DNA of 64,000 bases from Acidimicrobiaceae bacterium (GTDB lineage Bacteria; Actinomycetota; Acidimicrobiia; Acidimicrobiales; RAAP-2), in assembly GCA_003151235.1 (NCBI GenBank), contig PLWZ01000053.1:1-64000 (forward strand), in the 5' to 3' direction. This document shows positions 8,569 to 17,090 of this stretch, piece by piece. The position numbers and the translations under genes are program-made. Below the pieces are notes generated by a model. The model was not told the origin of the DNA, did no database searches, and saw nothing but the letters and a program-made list of their open reading frames with translations. Position 1 is the first letter of the stretch, and each line of letters begins with the position of its first letter.

Positions 8569-9492
8569 ATGAAGATCGCGATCGTCGGGACTGGCGCGAT
8601 GGGCTCGGTGTACGCCGGGTTCCTCGGTCGGGCCGGGCACGATGTGTGCGCCATCGACGTGTGGCGCGAGCACATCGACGCCATCGCTGCCTCTGGATTG
8701 TCCGTCTCGGGGCCCAGCGGCAACTTCGTTGTCGACAACCTCCGCGTCGGCCACTCGCCGTGCGATGCCGGGCACTGCGATGTGTGGGTGATCGCAACCA
8801 AGGCGTCGGCGGTTGAAGAGGTTGCCGCGAAGATCGCGCCGCTGCTCCAACCCGACAGCGTGGTCATGGCGTTCCAGAACGGCCTCGGCGCAGGTGAGCG
8901 CGTGGCAAAGCACATCTCGGAGGATCACATCCTCGTCGGGATCGCCGAGGGCTTCGGATCGTCGAACCCCGAAGCGGGACGCGTGCATCACGAGGGCATG
9001 CGGCTGATCCGCATCGGTGAAATGAGAGGCGGCCTGACCGACCGAGTCCTAACCATCGAGCAGATGTGGCGTGAAGCCGGCTTCAACGTCCGGGCCTTCG
9101 CCGACGTGAGCCTCATGACCTGGGAGAAGTTCCTCTGCAACGTCACGCTCAGCGCACCATGTGCGGCCTTTGACGTCACCGTGGGCGAGCTCATGGCGAA
9201 CCCCGAGGCTTGGAAGGTCGCACTCGGCTGTACTTCGGAGGCCTATCGGCTCGGCGTAGCCAAAGGGGTCAAATTCACGTTCGAGGACCCACTGCGCTAC
9301 GTCACCGACTTCGCCGCGACGATCCCCGACGCCAGCCCGTCCATGCGCCTCGACCACCTCGCGGGTCGACCCTCGGAGATAGACGTCATCAACGGACAGG
9401 TCGTCGAACTGAGCCGAGAGATTGGTCTCGAGACGCCCTACAACGAAAGCCTTTGCGCAATTGTGCGCCAACGTGAGTCTCTGTTCGCCTGA
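8569..9492 (+). CDS. Ketopantoate reductase (PanE/ApbA) family protein
   Basis: A 307-residue protein starting at the ATG at 8569, where the Rossmann motif GTGAMGSVYAG (8-18) begins normally. An earlier in-frame ATG at 8536 would add 11 unconserved residues. The middle carries the family's ATKA and FQNGLG segments. The C-terminal helical domain has WEKFLCNV (Lys near 189, the catalytic lysine position of PanE), and the E-I-D-V-I-N-G motif lies near residue 277. The canonical reaction is NADPH-dependent reduction of 2-dehydropantoate to pantoate. Neighbours are acyl-CoA catabolic genes, so the substrate may be another 2-oxo or hydroxy acid. The family is clear; the substrate is not. Confidence 0.88.
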   Translation: MKIAIVGTGAMGSVYAGFLGRAGHDVCAIDVWREHIDAIAASGLSVSGPSGNFVVDNLRVGHSPCDAGHCDVWVIATKASAVEEVAAKIAPLLQPDSVVMAFQNGLGAGERVAKHISEDHILVGIAEGFGSSNPEAGRVHHEGMRLIRIGEMRGGLTDRVLTIEQMWREAGFNVRAFADVSLMTWEKFLCNVTLSAPCAAFDVTVGELMANPEAWKVALGCTSEAYRLGVAKGVKFTFEDPLRYVTDFAATIPDASPSMRLDHLAGRPSEIDVINGQVVELSREIGLETPYNESLCAIVRQRESLFA

Positions 9493-9549
9493 GATCGCGG
9501 GGTCTCCCAGCGTCCCTACTCTTACCAACGTCGGCGCTCAATGCTGGAT

Positions 9550-9846
9550 TCAGAGGCCTCGCTCGCAGACGTACATGACGGGGCCGTCATCCCCCCCCCG
9601 ACCCGATTGGTGAAACCGAGGCTCTCATAGAGGCGACGAGCGGCAACGTCGGGCTCATCGACGCCGATGTCCACTGTGTCCGCCCCCCGTCGTTTGGCTT
9701 CTCGCAGCGCTGCCTCCATGAGCGCCCGTCCAAGTCCCTGTCCCCGCCTGGCCGGCACCACGTACAGTTCGGCCACGGTCGAGAAGAACGCGAGCGGCGT
9801 CGCCGATCAGCCCCCTCCTGTCCGCTCCACCTCCTTCAAGTCGCAA
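9550..9846 (-). pseudogene. GNAT acetyltransferase remnant with two frame disruptions
   Basis: On the minus strand, AELYVVPARRGQGLGRALM (acetyl-CoA motif A) and YESLGF (motif B) mark a GNAT acetyltransferase. Upstream of this part the frame closes at a stop at 9807-9809, but the preceding piece (GLIGDA) continues in another frame. Downstream, the frame is lost at a run of nine C (9591-9599). Shifted by one, it reads DDGPVMYVCERGL and stops at 9550, which is a typical GNAT C-terminus. No full N-terminal domain is visible before the neighbouring acyl-CoA synthetase gene. So this is either a decaying gene or a true gene with sequence errors, the homopolymer being a prime suspect. At least 70 N-terminal residues are absent either way. 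Confidence 0.75.
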
Positions 9847-9935
9847 AGGTTCCTGAGCACGCCCCGTAGGATGCCCGTCGTGATCTGGAAGATGTCCGAG
9901 TGGGGTCCGGGACCGGTCCGGTGACGGCGGCTGCG

Positions 9936-11477
9936 ATGACCCCCGGCTTCCATGCCGAGCGGACCCCGGACTCCCCGGCCATCATCATGGGTTCGAGCGG
10001 AGAGACCGTGACCTATGCCCAACTGGAGGAGCGATCCGTGCGATTCGCTCGGGCGTTGCGTTCGCGTGGTGTGGGGGTGGGGGATCACATCGCCATCTTG
10101 TTGGAGAACGGCCGCCCGTACCTGGAGGTCAGCTGGGCGGCCCAGCGGTCCGGCTTGTACTACACGGCGATCAACACTCATCTGCGCACCGGCGAGGTGC
10201 AGTACATCCTGGACGACTGCGGTGCCGTCGCACTCGTCGGGTCAGAGGCGATGGCCGACCTCATCGTCGGACTCGATCTGTCCCGCATAGGCATCCGGGT
10301 CTCGGCGCTGGGTCAGCTGTCCGGTTTTGAGAGCTACGACGATGTGCTCGCGGGAGCTGCCCCGAAGCCGCTAGATGGCGAGTGCGAGGGCCGGGAGATG
10401 CTGTATTCGTCGGGCACCACCGGGCGTCCGAAAGGCGTACGCAAGCAACTCCCGGGCACCCCCTTGGGAGATGCTTCGTCGGCTCCGGTGCAGATCGCGA
10501 AGGGTTTGGGCGACCGAGGGGGTGGTCCGGACACGGTTTATCTATCACCGGCGCCGCTGTACCACGGTGCGCCGCTCGTAACGTCGATGTCGCTGCATCG
10601 CTTAGGCGGAACGGTCGTCGTGATGGAGCGTTTCGATCCTCGCCAGTGTCTCGAGCTCATCGAGCGCTATCGAGTGACGCAAGCGCAGTTCGTGCCGACG
10701 ATGTTTGTCCGAATGCTGCGCCTTCCCAAAGAGGAGCGAGAACGCTTCGACCTGTCGAGCCTTCAGTATGTGGTCCATGCTGCAGCCCCGTGCCCGGTCT
10801 CGGTAAAGCGTCAGATGCTCGACTGGTGGGGTCCGATCATCTACGAGTACTACGCGGGCACCGAGGACATCGGGACCACCCAGATCACACCTGAGGAATG
10901 GCTGTCCCATCCCGGCTCTGTGGGCCGCTCCATGACCGAGTGCCACATTGTCGGTGAGAACGGCGAGGAACTTCCGCCGGGACGAGCCGGTGTCGTCTAC
11001 TTCGGCGGCGGCCGCCCCTTCGAATACCACAACGATCCTCAAAAGACGGCATCGGTGACCAACGAGAACGGTTGGCGGACACTGGGCGACGTCGGTTACT
11101 TGGACGAGGAGGGTTACCTCTACCTCACCGACCGTCAGGCGCACATGATCATCTCGGGTGGCGTCAACATCTATCCCCAAGAAGCCGAGAACATCTTTAC
11201 CGGCCATCCAGCGGTCGCTGACGTCGCGGTCATCGGCGTCCCGGACGATGAGATGGGCGAGGCGGTCAAGGCGGTGGTGATGCTGACCGATCCAGCTGCT
11301 GCCAACCCGGAGCTCGAAGCCGAGCTGCTCGCATACTGCCGCTCCGAGCTTGCAACCTACAAGTGTCCGCGCAGCGTCGACTTCGTAGAGGAGCTCCCTC
11401 GAGACGACAACGGCAAGCTCTACAAGCGCCTGCTACGCGACCAATATTGGGAAGGCCACGACTCTCGCGTTATCTAA
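9936..11477 (+). CDS. AMP-dependent acyl-CoA synthetase (FadD-like)
   Basis: A 513-residue adenylate-forming enzyme: P-loop YSSGTTGRPKG, the A5-type YYAGTED, the A7/A8 motifs TLGDVGYLDEEGYLYLTDR, and the C-terminal catalytic lysine in DNGKLYKR. It should activate a carboxylic acid to its CoA ester via an acyl-adenylate. The start is uncertain: GTG 9900, GTG 9921 and ATG 9936 are in frame. I chose 9936 because MTPGFHAERTPDSPAI aligns with the usual family start. A closely related paralogue is encoded at 20110-21693. It lies between a broken GNAT gene and a kinase-like gene and probably feeds the neighbouring CoA-thioester pathway. Substrate unknown. Confidence 0.93.
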   Translation: MTPGFHAERTPDSPAIIMGSSGETVTYAQLEERSVRFARALRSRGVGVGDHIAILLENGRPYLEVSWAAQRSGLYYTAINTHLRTGEVQYILDDCGAVALVGSEAMADLIVGLDLSRIGIRVSALGQLSGFESYDDVLAGAAPKPLDGECEGREMLYSSGTTGRPKGVRKQLPGTPLGDASSAPVQIAKGLGDRGGGPDTVYLSPAPLYHGAPLVTSMSLHRLGGTVVVMERFDPRQCLELIERYRVTQAQFVPTMFVRMLRLPKEERERFDLSSLQYVVHAAAPCPVSVKRQMLDWWGPIIYEYYAGTEDIGTTQITPEEWLSHPGSVGRSMTECHIVGENGEELPPGRAGVVYFGGGRPFEYHNDPQKTASVTNENGWRTLGDVGYLDEEGYLYLTDRQAHMIISGGVNIYPQEAENIFTGHPAVADVAVIGVPDDEMGEAVKAVVMLTDPAAANPELEAELLAYCRSELATYKCPRSVDFVEELPRDDNGKLYKRLLRDQYWEGHDSRVI

Positions 11478-11498
11478 CGCCGACAGGATGATCTTCGA

Positions 11499-12545
11499 GT
11501 GTTAACCGCGCCCCGGTCGTGGGCCGGCCTGACCCCGGCCTGGATGACCGCTGCCTTGGCGCCGCACTTCCCGGGGGCGGTGGTCAACGACGTTGCGGTC
11601 GCTGACATCGCCGATGGCACCAACAGCAGGGCCCGGCTCCGGCTTCGGTACCAGTCGGGGCAAGGACCCGAGAGCGTGTTCGTCAAGCGCGAGGGTCGCG
11701 TATTGAACCGCCTGGCGCTGTCGGCTCTGGGCGCGCGCGAGAGCGAGGCACGGCTGTTCGACTCGGGGGTAAATCTGCCTCTGGAGCACGCCACGCCGTA
11801 TGCCGCCGGTGTCGATCCGTGGCGGCTCTCGACGGTGGTCGTCATGGAGGACGTGGCCCTGCGTTCGGCCCATCCCAACGTGGCCACAGTTGCCTTGACC
11901 GTCGGTCAAGTCCAAAGCGGCCTGCGGGGTCTCGCCCATCTGCATGCTGCGTACTGGGACCGGCCATTGCCAGAGCCCATCCGGTTCCTCCGTCCGTGGA
12001 AGCTCAGCTCGGCGTGGGCGCCGCTTTCGCTTGCCAGTCTGGCCAGGGCGCTGCGGCTGCTGCGCGTGGGCGGCCATGCCAGAACCCTCCCGCCCCTCGC
12101 CAGCGCCGCCACTCTTGAGCGAGGATTCCGTCACTGGGCGACCGTCGCGGTCAGTGGTCCCCAAACCGTGTTGCACGGCGACCCGCACCCGGGCAACACC
12201 TTCGCACTGCCCGATGACGTGACCGGCTTCTACGACTGGCAGTTGGTGCGGACCGGCAACTGGTCGCACGACTTCGGTTACTTCGTCGCCGCCAGCTTGG
12301 ACATGGCCGATCGGCGAGCCCACGAGCAGAACCTGCTCCGCTTCTACCTCGATGAGCTCACGCAAGCGGGAGTGCCCGCCCCCGACTTCGAGGGAGCGTG
12401 GCGCCTGTACCGTCTGACGCCGGCATTCGGCCTGGGCACCTGGCTGCACACCCTCTCAGGCGGTGGGTTCCAGCCGATCGAAGAGTGCCTCGCCACCATC
12501 GAACGCTTTGCCGCCGCCTACTCCGACCATGAGATGGGCTCCTAA
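11499..12545 (+). CDS. Aminoglycoside phosphotransferase/ecdysteroid-kinase-like protein
   Basis: A 348-residue protein of the APH/choline-kinase fold. It has a catalytic-loop motif HGDPHPGN (near residue 226) followed by a metal-binding segment GFYDWQLVRTGNWSHDF, in which DWQ takes the place of the usual DFD or DWE. The N-terminal lobe carries VFVKREG, likely the ATP-binding lysine. Actinobacterial homologues are often found beside acyl-CoA synthetase and SDR genes and are annotated as phosphotransferases of unknown substrate. It starts 21 nt after the acyl-CoA synthetase, so co-transcription is likely. Phosphorylation of a small alcohol is possible, as is a non-catalytic role. No evidence for antibiotic resistance is seen. 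Confidence 0.82.
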   Translation: MLTAPRSWAGLTPAWMTAALAPHFPGAVVNDVAVADIADGTNSRARLRLRYQSGQGPESVFVKREGRVLNRLALSALGARESEARLFDSGVNLPLEHATPYAAGVDPWRLSTVVVMEDVALRSAHPNVATVALTVGQVQSGLRGLAHLHAAYWDRPLPEPIRFLRPWKLSSAWAPLSLASLARALRLLRVGGHARTLPPLASAATLERGFRHWATVAVSGPQTVLHGDPHPGNTFALPDDVTGFYDWQLVRTGNWSHDFGYFVAASLDMADRRAHEQNLLRFYLDELTQAGVPAPDFEGAWRLYRLTPAFGLGTWLHTLSGGGFQPIEECLATIERFAAAYSDHEMGS

Positions 12546-12570
12546 GTCCAGCCGTTGGGGGACCTCGGCC

Positions 12571-13314
12571 TCAGATGTACATGCCGCCATTGACCCCGAT
12601 GATCTGGCCGGTGATGTAGCTGCCGCCGTCGGAGCAGAGGAATGAGCAGGCGGCGGCGATGTCGGCGGGGGTGCCGGCGCGGCCGAGCGGGACCATGGGC
12701 CCGACCACGTCGACGCCGGGAAAGTCGCCCCTGACTTCGGCCTCACGTGCCATGGGGGTGTCGACGAGGCTTGGCGGGATGGTGTTCACGGTGATCCCGC
12801 TGCGGGCCAACTCGACTGCCAGCGCCTTGGTCAACCCGATGACGCCGCCCTTGGACGCTGCGTAGTGGGCCATGTTGGGCGCGCCGGATTGGGCGCTCGA
12901 CGAGGAGATCGTGACGATGCGCCCCCAGCCGGCGGCGAGCATGTCGGGCAGTGCGGCTTGGACGCACGTAAAGGTGCCGGTGAGGTTCACGGCGATGATC
13001 CGGTCCCACTTCTCAGCCGTGATGTCGGGGACCGCGTCGAAGGACTCAATGCCGGCGCTGGTGATCAGGATCTCGACGGGTCCGAGATCGCTCCGGATCT
13101 GCGCGAACGCTCGGTCGACCGATGCGCGGTCTGCGACGTCTACCTCGATAGCGATCGCCTTGGCGCCCTTGGTCCGCAGCTCGCCGGCCGCGGCATCGGC
13201 CGCTGGACCGTTGCGATCGAGGATGGCGACGAGGTGGCCGTTGCTGGCGAGCTCGTCGGCGACCCCCAAACCGATGCCGGACGCACCGCCCGTGACCACT
13301 GCGACCCGGCTCAT
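12571..13314 (-). CDS. SDR-family oxidoreductase (FabG-like)
   Basis: A 247-residue classical short-chain dehydrogenase: TGGASGIG (8-15), catalytic Ser near 139, Y151AASK155, and the C-terminal GGSYITGQIIGVNGG. The ATG at 13314 overlaps the stop of the P450 gene by 4 nt (ATGA), so the pair is translationally coupled. An open stretch continues upstream in the same frame but lies inside the P450 gene and is not SDR-like. It probably oxidises an alcohol made by the P450, or reduces a ketone, using NAD(P)H. It is the last gene of a minus-strand operon and converges on the kinase-like gene, with only 25 nt between the two stops. Confidence 0.93.
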   Translation of the reverse strand: MSRVAVVTGGASGIGLGVADELASNGHLVAILDRNGPAADAAAGELRTKGAKAIAIEVDVADRASVDRAFAQIRSDLGPVEILITSAGIESFDAVPDITAEKWDRIIAVNLTGTFTCVQAALPDMLAAGWGRIVTISSSSAQSGAPNMAHYAASKGGVIGLTKALAVELARSGITVNTIPPSLVDTPMAREAEVRGDFPGVDVVGPMVPLGRAGTPADIAAACSFLCSDGGSYITGQIIGVNGGMYI

Positions 13315-14600
13315 CGGGCGCTCTCCGTTGGCGTGAACTCGAGGTGAATCCTGGACAGGCCCCGCAGGACCCACGTGCGCTCGTAGTCGAAGTGGTGGGC
13401 GCCTGGAGGGCCGTGGTGCTCTTCGGAGAGGCGGATGTCGCGCATGCGCTCGAGGATGCGCTCGATGCTGATTCTGCCCTCGGCGCGGGCCAACGGACCG
13501 CCCGGGCACGAGTGGACGCCACGTCCGAACGCAATATGGGACTGCACGTTGGGTCGATCGATGCGGAACTCCTCGGGGCATTCGAACCGCCGCGGGTCAC
13601 GGTTGGCAGCGCCGTTCAGCAGCATGACCGGCGTGCCGGCCGCGATGTCGATGCCGGCCACCGTCGTCGAACGGCGGGTGAGACGGAAGTCCGTCTTCAC
13701 CGGGCTCTCGATCCGGAGGGCCTCTTCGATGAAGTCGGGGATCTTCTCATGGTGCTCACGCAGCTCGTCCTGGAGCTCCGGGTGCTCGGCAAGGTGCTTC
13801 AGCGCCGCCGCGAGGAGTCGGGCCGTCGTCTCCTGGCCGGCGGCGAAGAGGAATGTCGCCGTCCGCACCACCGACTTCACGTCGGGGGTGGTGCCGTCCG
13901 GATAGGTGGCTAGGGCGAGGTCGGTCAGCACATCCTTGCGGGGCTCGAGGCGCCTGTCCTCGATGTACTCCGCGAAGCAACTGTCGAGCCAGCCCAGCGC
14001 GTTGAGCTCCTCACCATGCTCGTCACCGGCCCCGGTCTTGCCCGGCGTCATGCTCAGGCCGAACCCTTCCCGGAACCGCTGATGGTCTTCGTCGGGCACC
14101 CCGAGGAGATCTGCCACGACGAGCATGGCGAAGGGCTGCGCATAGGCGCCGATGAACTCGCAGCTGCTGCCGGCGGAGATGAGCTCGTCGAGTTGTTGGT
14201 CGGCGAGTCGCCACATGAACTCCTCGTTGTCCTTGAGCCGTTTCGGGGTGATCAAACGCATCAACAGCGCCCGCTCGCGGGTGTGCGCCGGTGGGTCCAT
14301 GGTCACCATGTGCTCGTTCATCGGCAGCTGGTCTCGGTAGCGATCGACGATCTCGCTGACATCGTCGCCCGTGAGCGGCACCGGGAAAGTTGCGAACGGC
14401 CCAACCACCGCGTTGCACGACGAGAAGGTGTCGGGGTCGCGGTAGATCTCGCAGGCCTCGTCGTAGCCGGTCACGGCGACCACGCCGAGGTGGGGGAGCG
14501 GCAGCACCGGGCACTCGTCGAAGAGGTCCTTCATGTACGGGTACGGGTCCTCGTTGAGGGACTCGTCGCCGAAGTAGTCGATCGTCTTCCAGTCGCTCAC
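13311..14600 (-). CDS. Cytochrome P450
   Basis: A 429-residue soluble bacterial P450. It has the I-helix oxygen-activation motif AGQETT (254-259), the ExxR pair E293/R296, and the haem-ligand loop FGRGVHSCPGG with Cys365. The start is GTG 14600 with AGGAG five bases upstream. It should receive electrons from a ferredoxin and hydroxylate a small or medium-sized lipid-like substrate. It is the first gene of a two-gene operon with an SDR, a common pairing for hydroxylation followed by alcohol oxidation. A TetR gene is divergent from it, with a 17-bp palindrome between the two, so induction by substrate is likely. No ferredoxin gene is seen nearby. Confidence 0.96.
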   Translation of the reverse strand: MSDWKTIDYFGDESLNEDPYPYMKDLFDECPVLPLPHLGVVAVTGYDEACEIYRDPDTFSSCNAVVGPFATFPVPLTGDDVSEIVDRYRDQLPMNEHMVTMDPPAHTRERALLMRLITPKRLKDNEEFMWRLADQQLDELISAGSSCEFIGAYAQPFAMLVVADLLGVPDEDHQRFREGFGLSMTPGKTGAGDEHGEELNALGWLDSCFAEYIEDRRLEPRKDVLTDLALATYPDGTTPDVKSVVRTATFLFAAGQETTARLLAAALKHLAEHPELQDELREHHEKIPDFIEEALRIESPVKTDFRLTRRSTTVAGIDIAAGTPVMLLNGAANRDPRRFECPEEFRIDRPNVQSHIAFGRGVHSCPGGPLARAEGRISIERILERMRDIRLSEEHHGPPGAHHFDYERTWVLRGLSRIHLEFTPTESAR

Positions 14601-14637
14601 GCGCTCTCCTGACTAGGGAACGAACCTCTGGGCACCC

Positions 14638-14654
14638 GCTCAGAATCTCTGAGC
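14638..14654. promoter_or_regulatory. Perfect 17-bp palindrome, candidate TetR operator
   Basis: GCTCAGA-ATC-TCTGAGC: two perfect 7-bp arms with a 3-bp spacer, lying 38 bp upstream of the P450 start and 42 bp upstream of the TetR start. Size, symmetry and location in the divergent intergenic region fit an autoregulatory TetR operator. The sequence is direct observation; the binding protein is inferred from the neighbouring gene. Confidence 0.6.
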
Positions 14655-14695
14655 AGTTGCTTAGCATCCGTGCGTCGATGTGGCAAGGTGTTCCG

Positions 14696-15307
14696 GTGCC
14701 GATCACGTCAACGTCGTCCCGTCGCATCGGTGCCGCGGACTCGAAGACGCGCGAGCGCCTTTTGAATGCGGCCGAGCAGCTACTGCTCGAGGAGGGCTAC
14801 GCCGCCGTCACGTCACGGCGCGTCGCTGCGAAGGCAGGCTTGAAGCCGCAGCTGGTCCACTATTACTTCCGCACGATGGACGACCTCTTCCTCGAGGTCT
14901 ATCGCCGTCGTGCCGACGAGAGCCTCGCCCGGTTCGAACGGGCGATCGCGGCCGACTGCTCGCTCCACACGCTGTGGCGGCTCAACGCGGATCTTCGCGG
15001 TGCTTCATTCAGCATTGAATTCGTCGCGCTCGCGAACCACCGCAAGGCCATTCGCGCAGAGATCGCCGGCTATGCCGAACGCTTTCGCGCCGCCCAACTC
15101 GAGGCCGTGAGCGCCGCACTTACAGCCGACGGCTTGTCTGCTGATCAGATTCCACCGGTCGTCGCCCTCGTACTCATGACCGGGCTGACACAGGTGCTCG
15201 CGCTCGAAAAGGCGCTCGGCATGACCGCTGGTCACGAGGCCACGATCGAGTACGTGGAGCGTGCGATCGCTCAGCTAGAACCCCGGCGTGCAACCTCAGA
15301 GCGGTAG
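14696..15307 (+). CDS. TetR-family transcriptional regulator
   Basis: About 203 residues. The N-terminal helix-turn-helix is clear (TRERLLNAAEQLLLEEGYAA, then TSRRVAAKAGLKPQLVHYYF) and ends in the typical FRTMDDLFLEVY. The remainder is an all-helical ligand-binding domain. I chose GTG 14696 because AAGG lies seven bases before it. ATG 14678 and TTG 14657 are in frame and would add 6 or 13 residues. It is divergent from the P450-SDR operon and the intergenic gap holds a perfect palindrome, so it probably represses that operon and itself. The ligand is unknown. Confidence 0.93.
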   Translation: MPITSTSSRRIGAADSKTRERLLNAAEQLLLEEGYAAVTSRRVAAKAGLKPQLVHYYFRTMDDLFLEVYRRRADESLARFERAIAADCSLHTLWRLNADLRGASFSIEFVALANHRKAIRAEIAGYAERFRAAQLEAVSAALTADGLSADQIPPVVALVLMTGLTQVLALEKALGMTAGHEATIEYVERAIAQLEPRRATSER

Positions 15308-15352
15308 CCAAGGGCGGGTGCTTCACGCGCCCTTGGCCAGCCGGGCGGTTCG

Positions 15353-15943
15353 TCAATTCCAGCTCGGGGTTCGTCCTGGGCGTTGATATCGGCGACGGCC
15401 GTACCAAGGTGACCAGCACAGGACGGCAAGCAGTCCGAGTCCGACGACGCCAACGATGAGGAGCGCCAACGCAATGGGTTGAACTCCGACGCCCCCGATC
15501 GGCGTTCCGACGAACGGGCCCAGGGGGCGGGGGATCACGAGTCGGCTCGCAGCAGGCGGGAAGAGCCGGAGCGGACCCGCATGCACGACGATCCGATGCG
15601 AGGCAAAGGCAAATGAGCCTCCGTCGAGACCGAACAGCACGATCAGGCCGGCGCCGACGGTGAGGGCGCTCAGAAGGACGGTGACGGCGATCGCGACGGG
15701 CGGTCTCCAGAAAGACCGATGGTCGGTGATCGGTCGGCCCGTCACGCCTCGCGCGTTGGCCCACGCCGCCGCAAAACGCCGAGGGTCGAAGGCACTATTC
15801 CCCAGCACATCCTCGGGCGAACCCCCTTCGGCCTGCGCCTCTTCGAGGTCGGCCGCCAGGTCGGCCGCCATCTCGTTGGCCACGGGATCCGGCACTCCGA
15901 GCCGCCGCCACTCCAGGCGGCACTCCTCGATGAATTCACTCAC
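15353..15943 (-). CDS. HAAS-type membrane protein of unknown function
   Basis: A 196-residue protein from GTG 15943, which has GGAGG seven bases upstream; an earlier GTG would give an unconserved N-terminus. Residues 1-65 (FIEECRLEWRRLGVPDPVANEM and the following acidic helix with EDVLGNSAFDPRRFAAAWA) resemble the HAAS helical domain found on regulator-linked membrane proteins. After this come hydrophobic helices at about 80-102 and 155-177 with a periplasmic-side segment between. Such genes often sit beside PadR-type regulators, but none is seen here. Function unknown; a role in membrane stress signalling is only a guess. Confidence 0.7.
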   Translation of the reverse strand: MSEFIEECRLEWRRLGVPDPVANEMAADLAADLEEAQAEGGSPEDVLGNSAFDPRRFAAAWANARGVTGRPITDHRSFWRPPVAIAVTVLLSALTVGAGLIVLFGLDGGSFAFASHRIVVHAGPLRLFPPAASRLVIPRPLGPFVGTPIGGVGVQPIALALLIVGVVGLGLLAVLCWSPWYGRRRYQRPGRTPSWN

Positions 15944-16041
15944 GTGTGTACCTCCGCTTCGACCAGACACGGGAACACAGGGTCGATACCCGGCGCCGTC
16001 GTTGTCGCGGATCTCTCGGCCAGCCGTCGTGATCGTGCTCA

Positions 16042-16950
16042 TCAGGCCAGATATGTGGCTCCGAACTCCTCGAGGAAGTCGAGGGTCCGCGTCGCCTCTT
16101 GGGTGCCGCTGGAGATGATCACCCAGGTGACCCCGACGCGTTCGATGTCAGCGAGGGCCTCGCGGTGACGGTCCGCCTCCTGGCTCGGCGAGGCGATCGA
16201 GCGGTCGGGATACGAATACGTCACGTCGATGAGGTCGGAGCGCCCTCGGGCAGCTGCAGCATCGCGGAGCTCGGCGATCATGTCTGCGAGCTCCGGGAGG
16301 GAGGCCAGGGGCGGGGTGCGGGTGGTGGCGCTCAGCTCGGCGGGTCCGGACATCGGCATCCAGCCCTGGCCGCGTTCGGCGATCCGCCGCCGACTCAGCT
16401 TCGAGTTGCCTCCGATCCAGATCGGTATCGGGTTTTGGACCGGTCGTGGTCTGGCGATGACTTCACGGGCGTCGAAGTGGCGCCCGGCATAGCTGAACGG
16501 CTCGCCGCGCCAGTGCATCGGTAGGACGTCCAAGGCCTCGTCGAAGAGGTGGTTGCGTTCCTCCATGTCAACGCCGAGTGCATAAAACTCTGTCTTTTGG
16601 TACCCGGTCCCAAGGCCCAGGGTCAGGCGACCCCCTGAAAGCCTGTCGACGGTCGCCGACGCCTTGGCCAGCAGGAACGGGTTGCGGTAGGGGGCGACCA
16701 CGAGGTTCGTGATCAGTCGGATGCGGTGGGTGGCCCCGGCGATGTAGCCGAGTGTCACCAGCGGGTCGAGTGTCTGGTGGCCGCCGGCGGACAGCCACCG
16801 CGCACCCGGTGCCGGATGCTCGCTCAAAGAGATGCCATCGAAGCCGACCCGCTCGGCAGCCGTGGCTATCTCGAGCAGCGACCCGGCGTCGAGGGAGTCA
16901 GCGTCCGGGCCCTGAGCTTCGGGACAGTGAAAAGTGAACCGTACCGTCAT
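16042..16950 (-). CDS. LLM-class F420-dependent oxidoreductase
   Basis: A 302-residue luciferase-like (TIM barrel) flavin/F420 enzyme. Supporting segments are GFDGISLSEHPAPG (active-site histidine region), RIRLITNLVVAPYRNPFLLAK, the DRLSGGRLTLGLGTGYQKTEF loop and PIPIWIGGNS. The family uses reduced F420 (or FMN) for hydride transfer to varied substrates. It starts with ATG at 16950 and is divergent from the epimerase gene. It is one of three such proteins in the window, with 41458-42306 and 43419-44297, which points to an F420-producing actinobacterium. Substrate unknown. Confidence 0.93.
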   Translation of the reverse strand: MTVRFTFHCPEAQGPDADSLDAGSLLEIATAAERVGFDGISLSEHPAPGARWLSAGGHQTLDPLVTLGYIAGATHRIRLITNLVVAPYRNPFLLAKASATVDRLSGGRLTLGLGTGYQKTEFYALGVDMEERNHLFDEALDVLPMHWRGEPFSYAGRHFDAREVIARPRPVQNPIPIWIGGNSKLSRRRIAERGQGWMPMSGPAELSATTRTPPLASLPELADMIAELRDAAAARGRSDLIDVTYSYPDRSIASPSQEADRHREALADIERVGVTWVIISSGTQEATRTLDFLEEFGATYLA

Positions 16951-17090
16951 GTCACCGGGGTCCCAGTCAGGGCGGCCACCGGCGTATCCTCGCGTCCCCC
17001 CGGGCGGGTGACAACCGTTGATCGACGATCGACTGCCGGAACGCGCGTCGCTAGGGTCGGGCTGCTCAACCGGCCTGAAGGAGGATCGTT

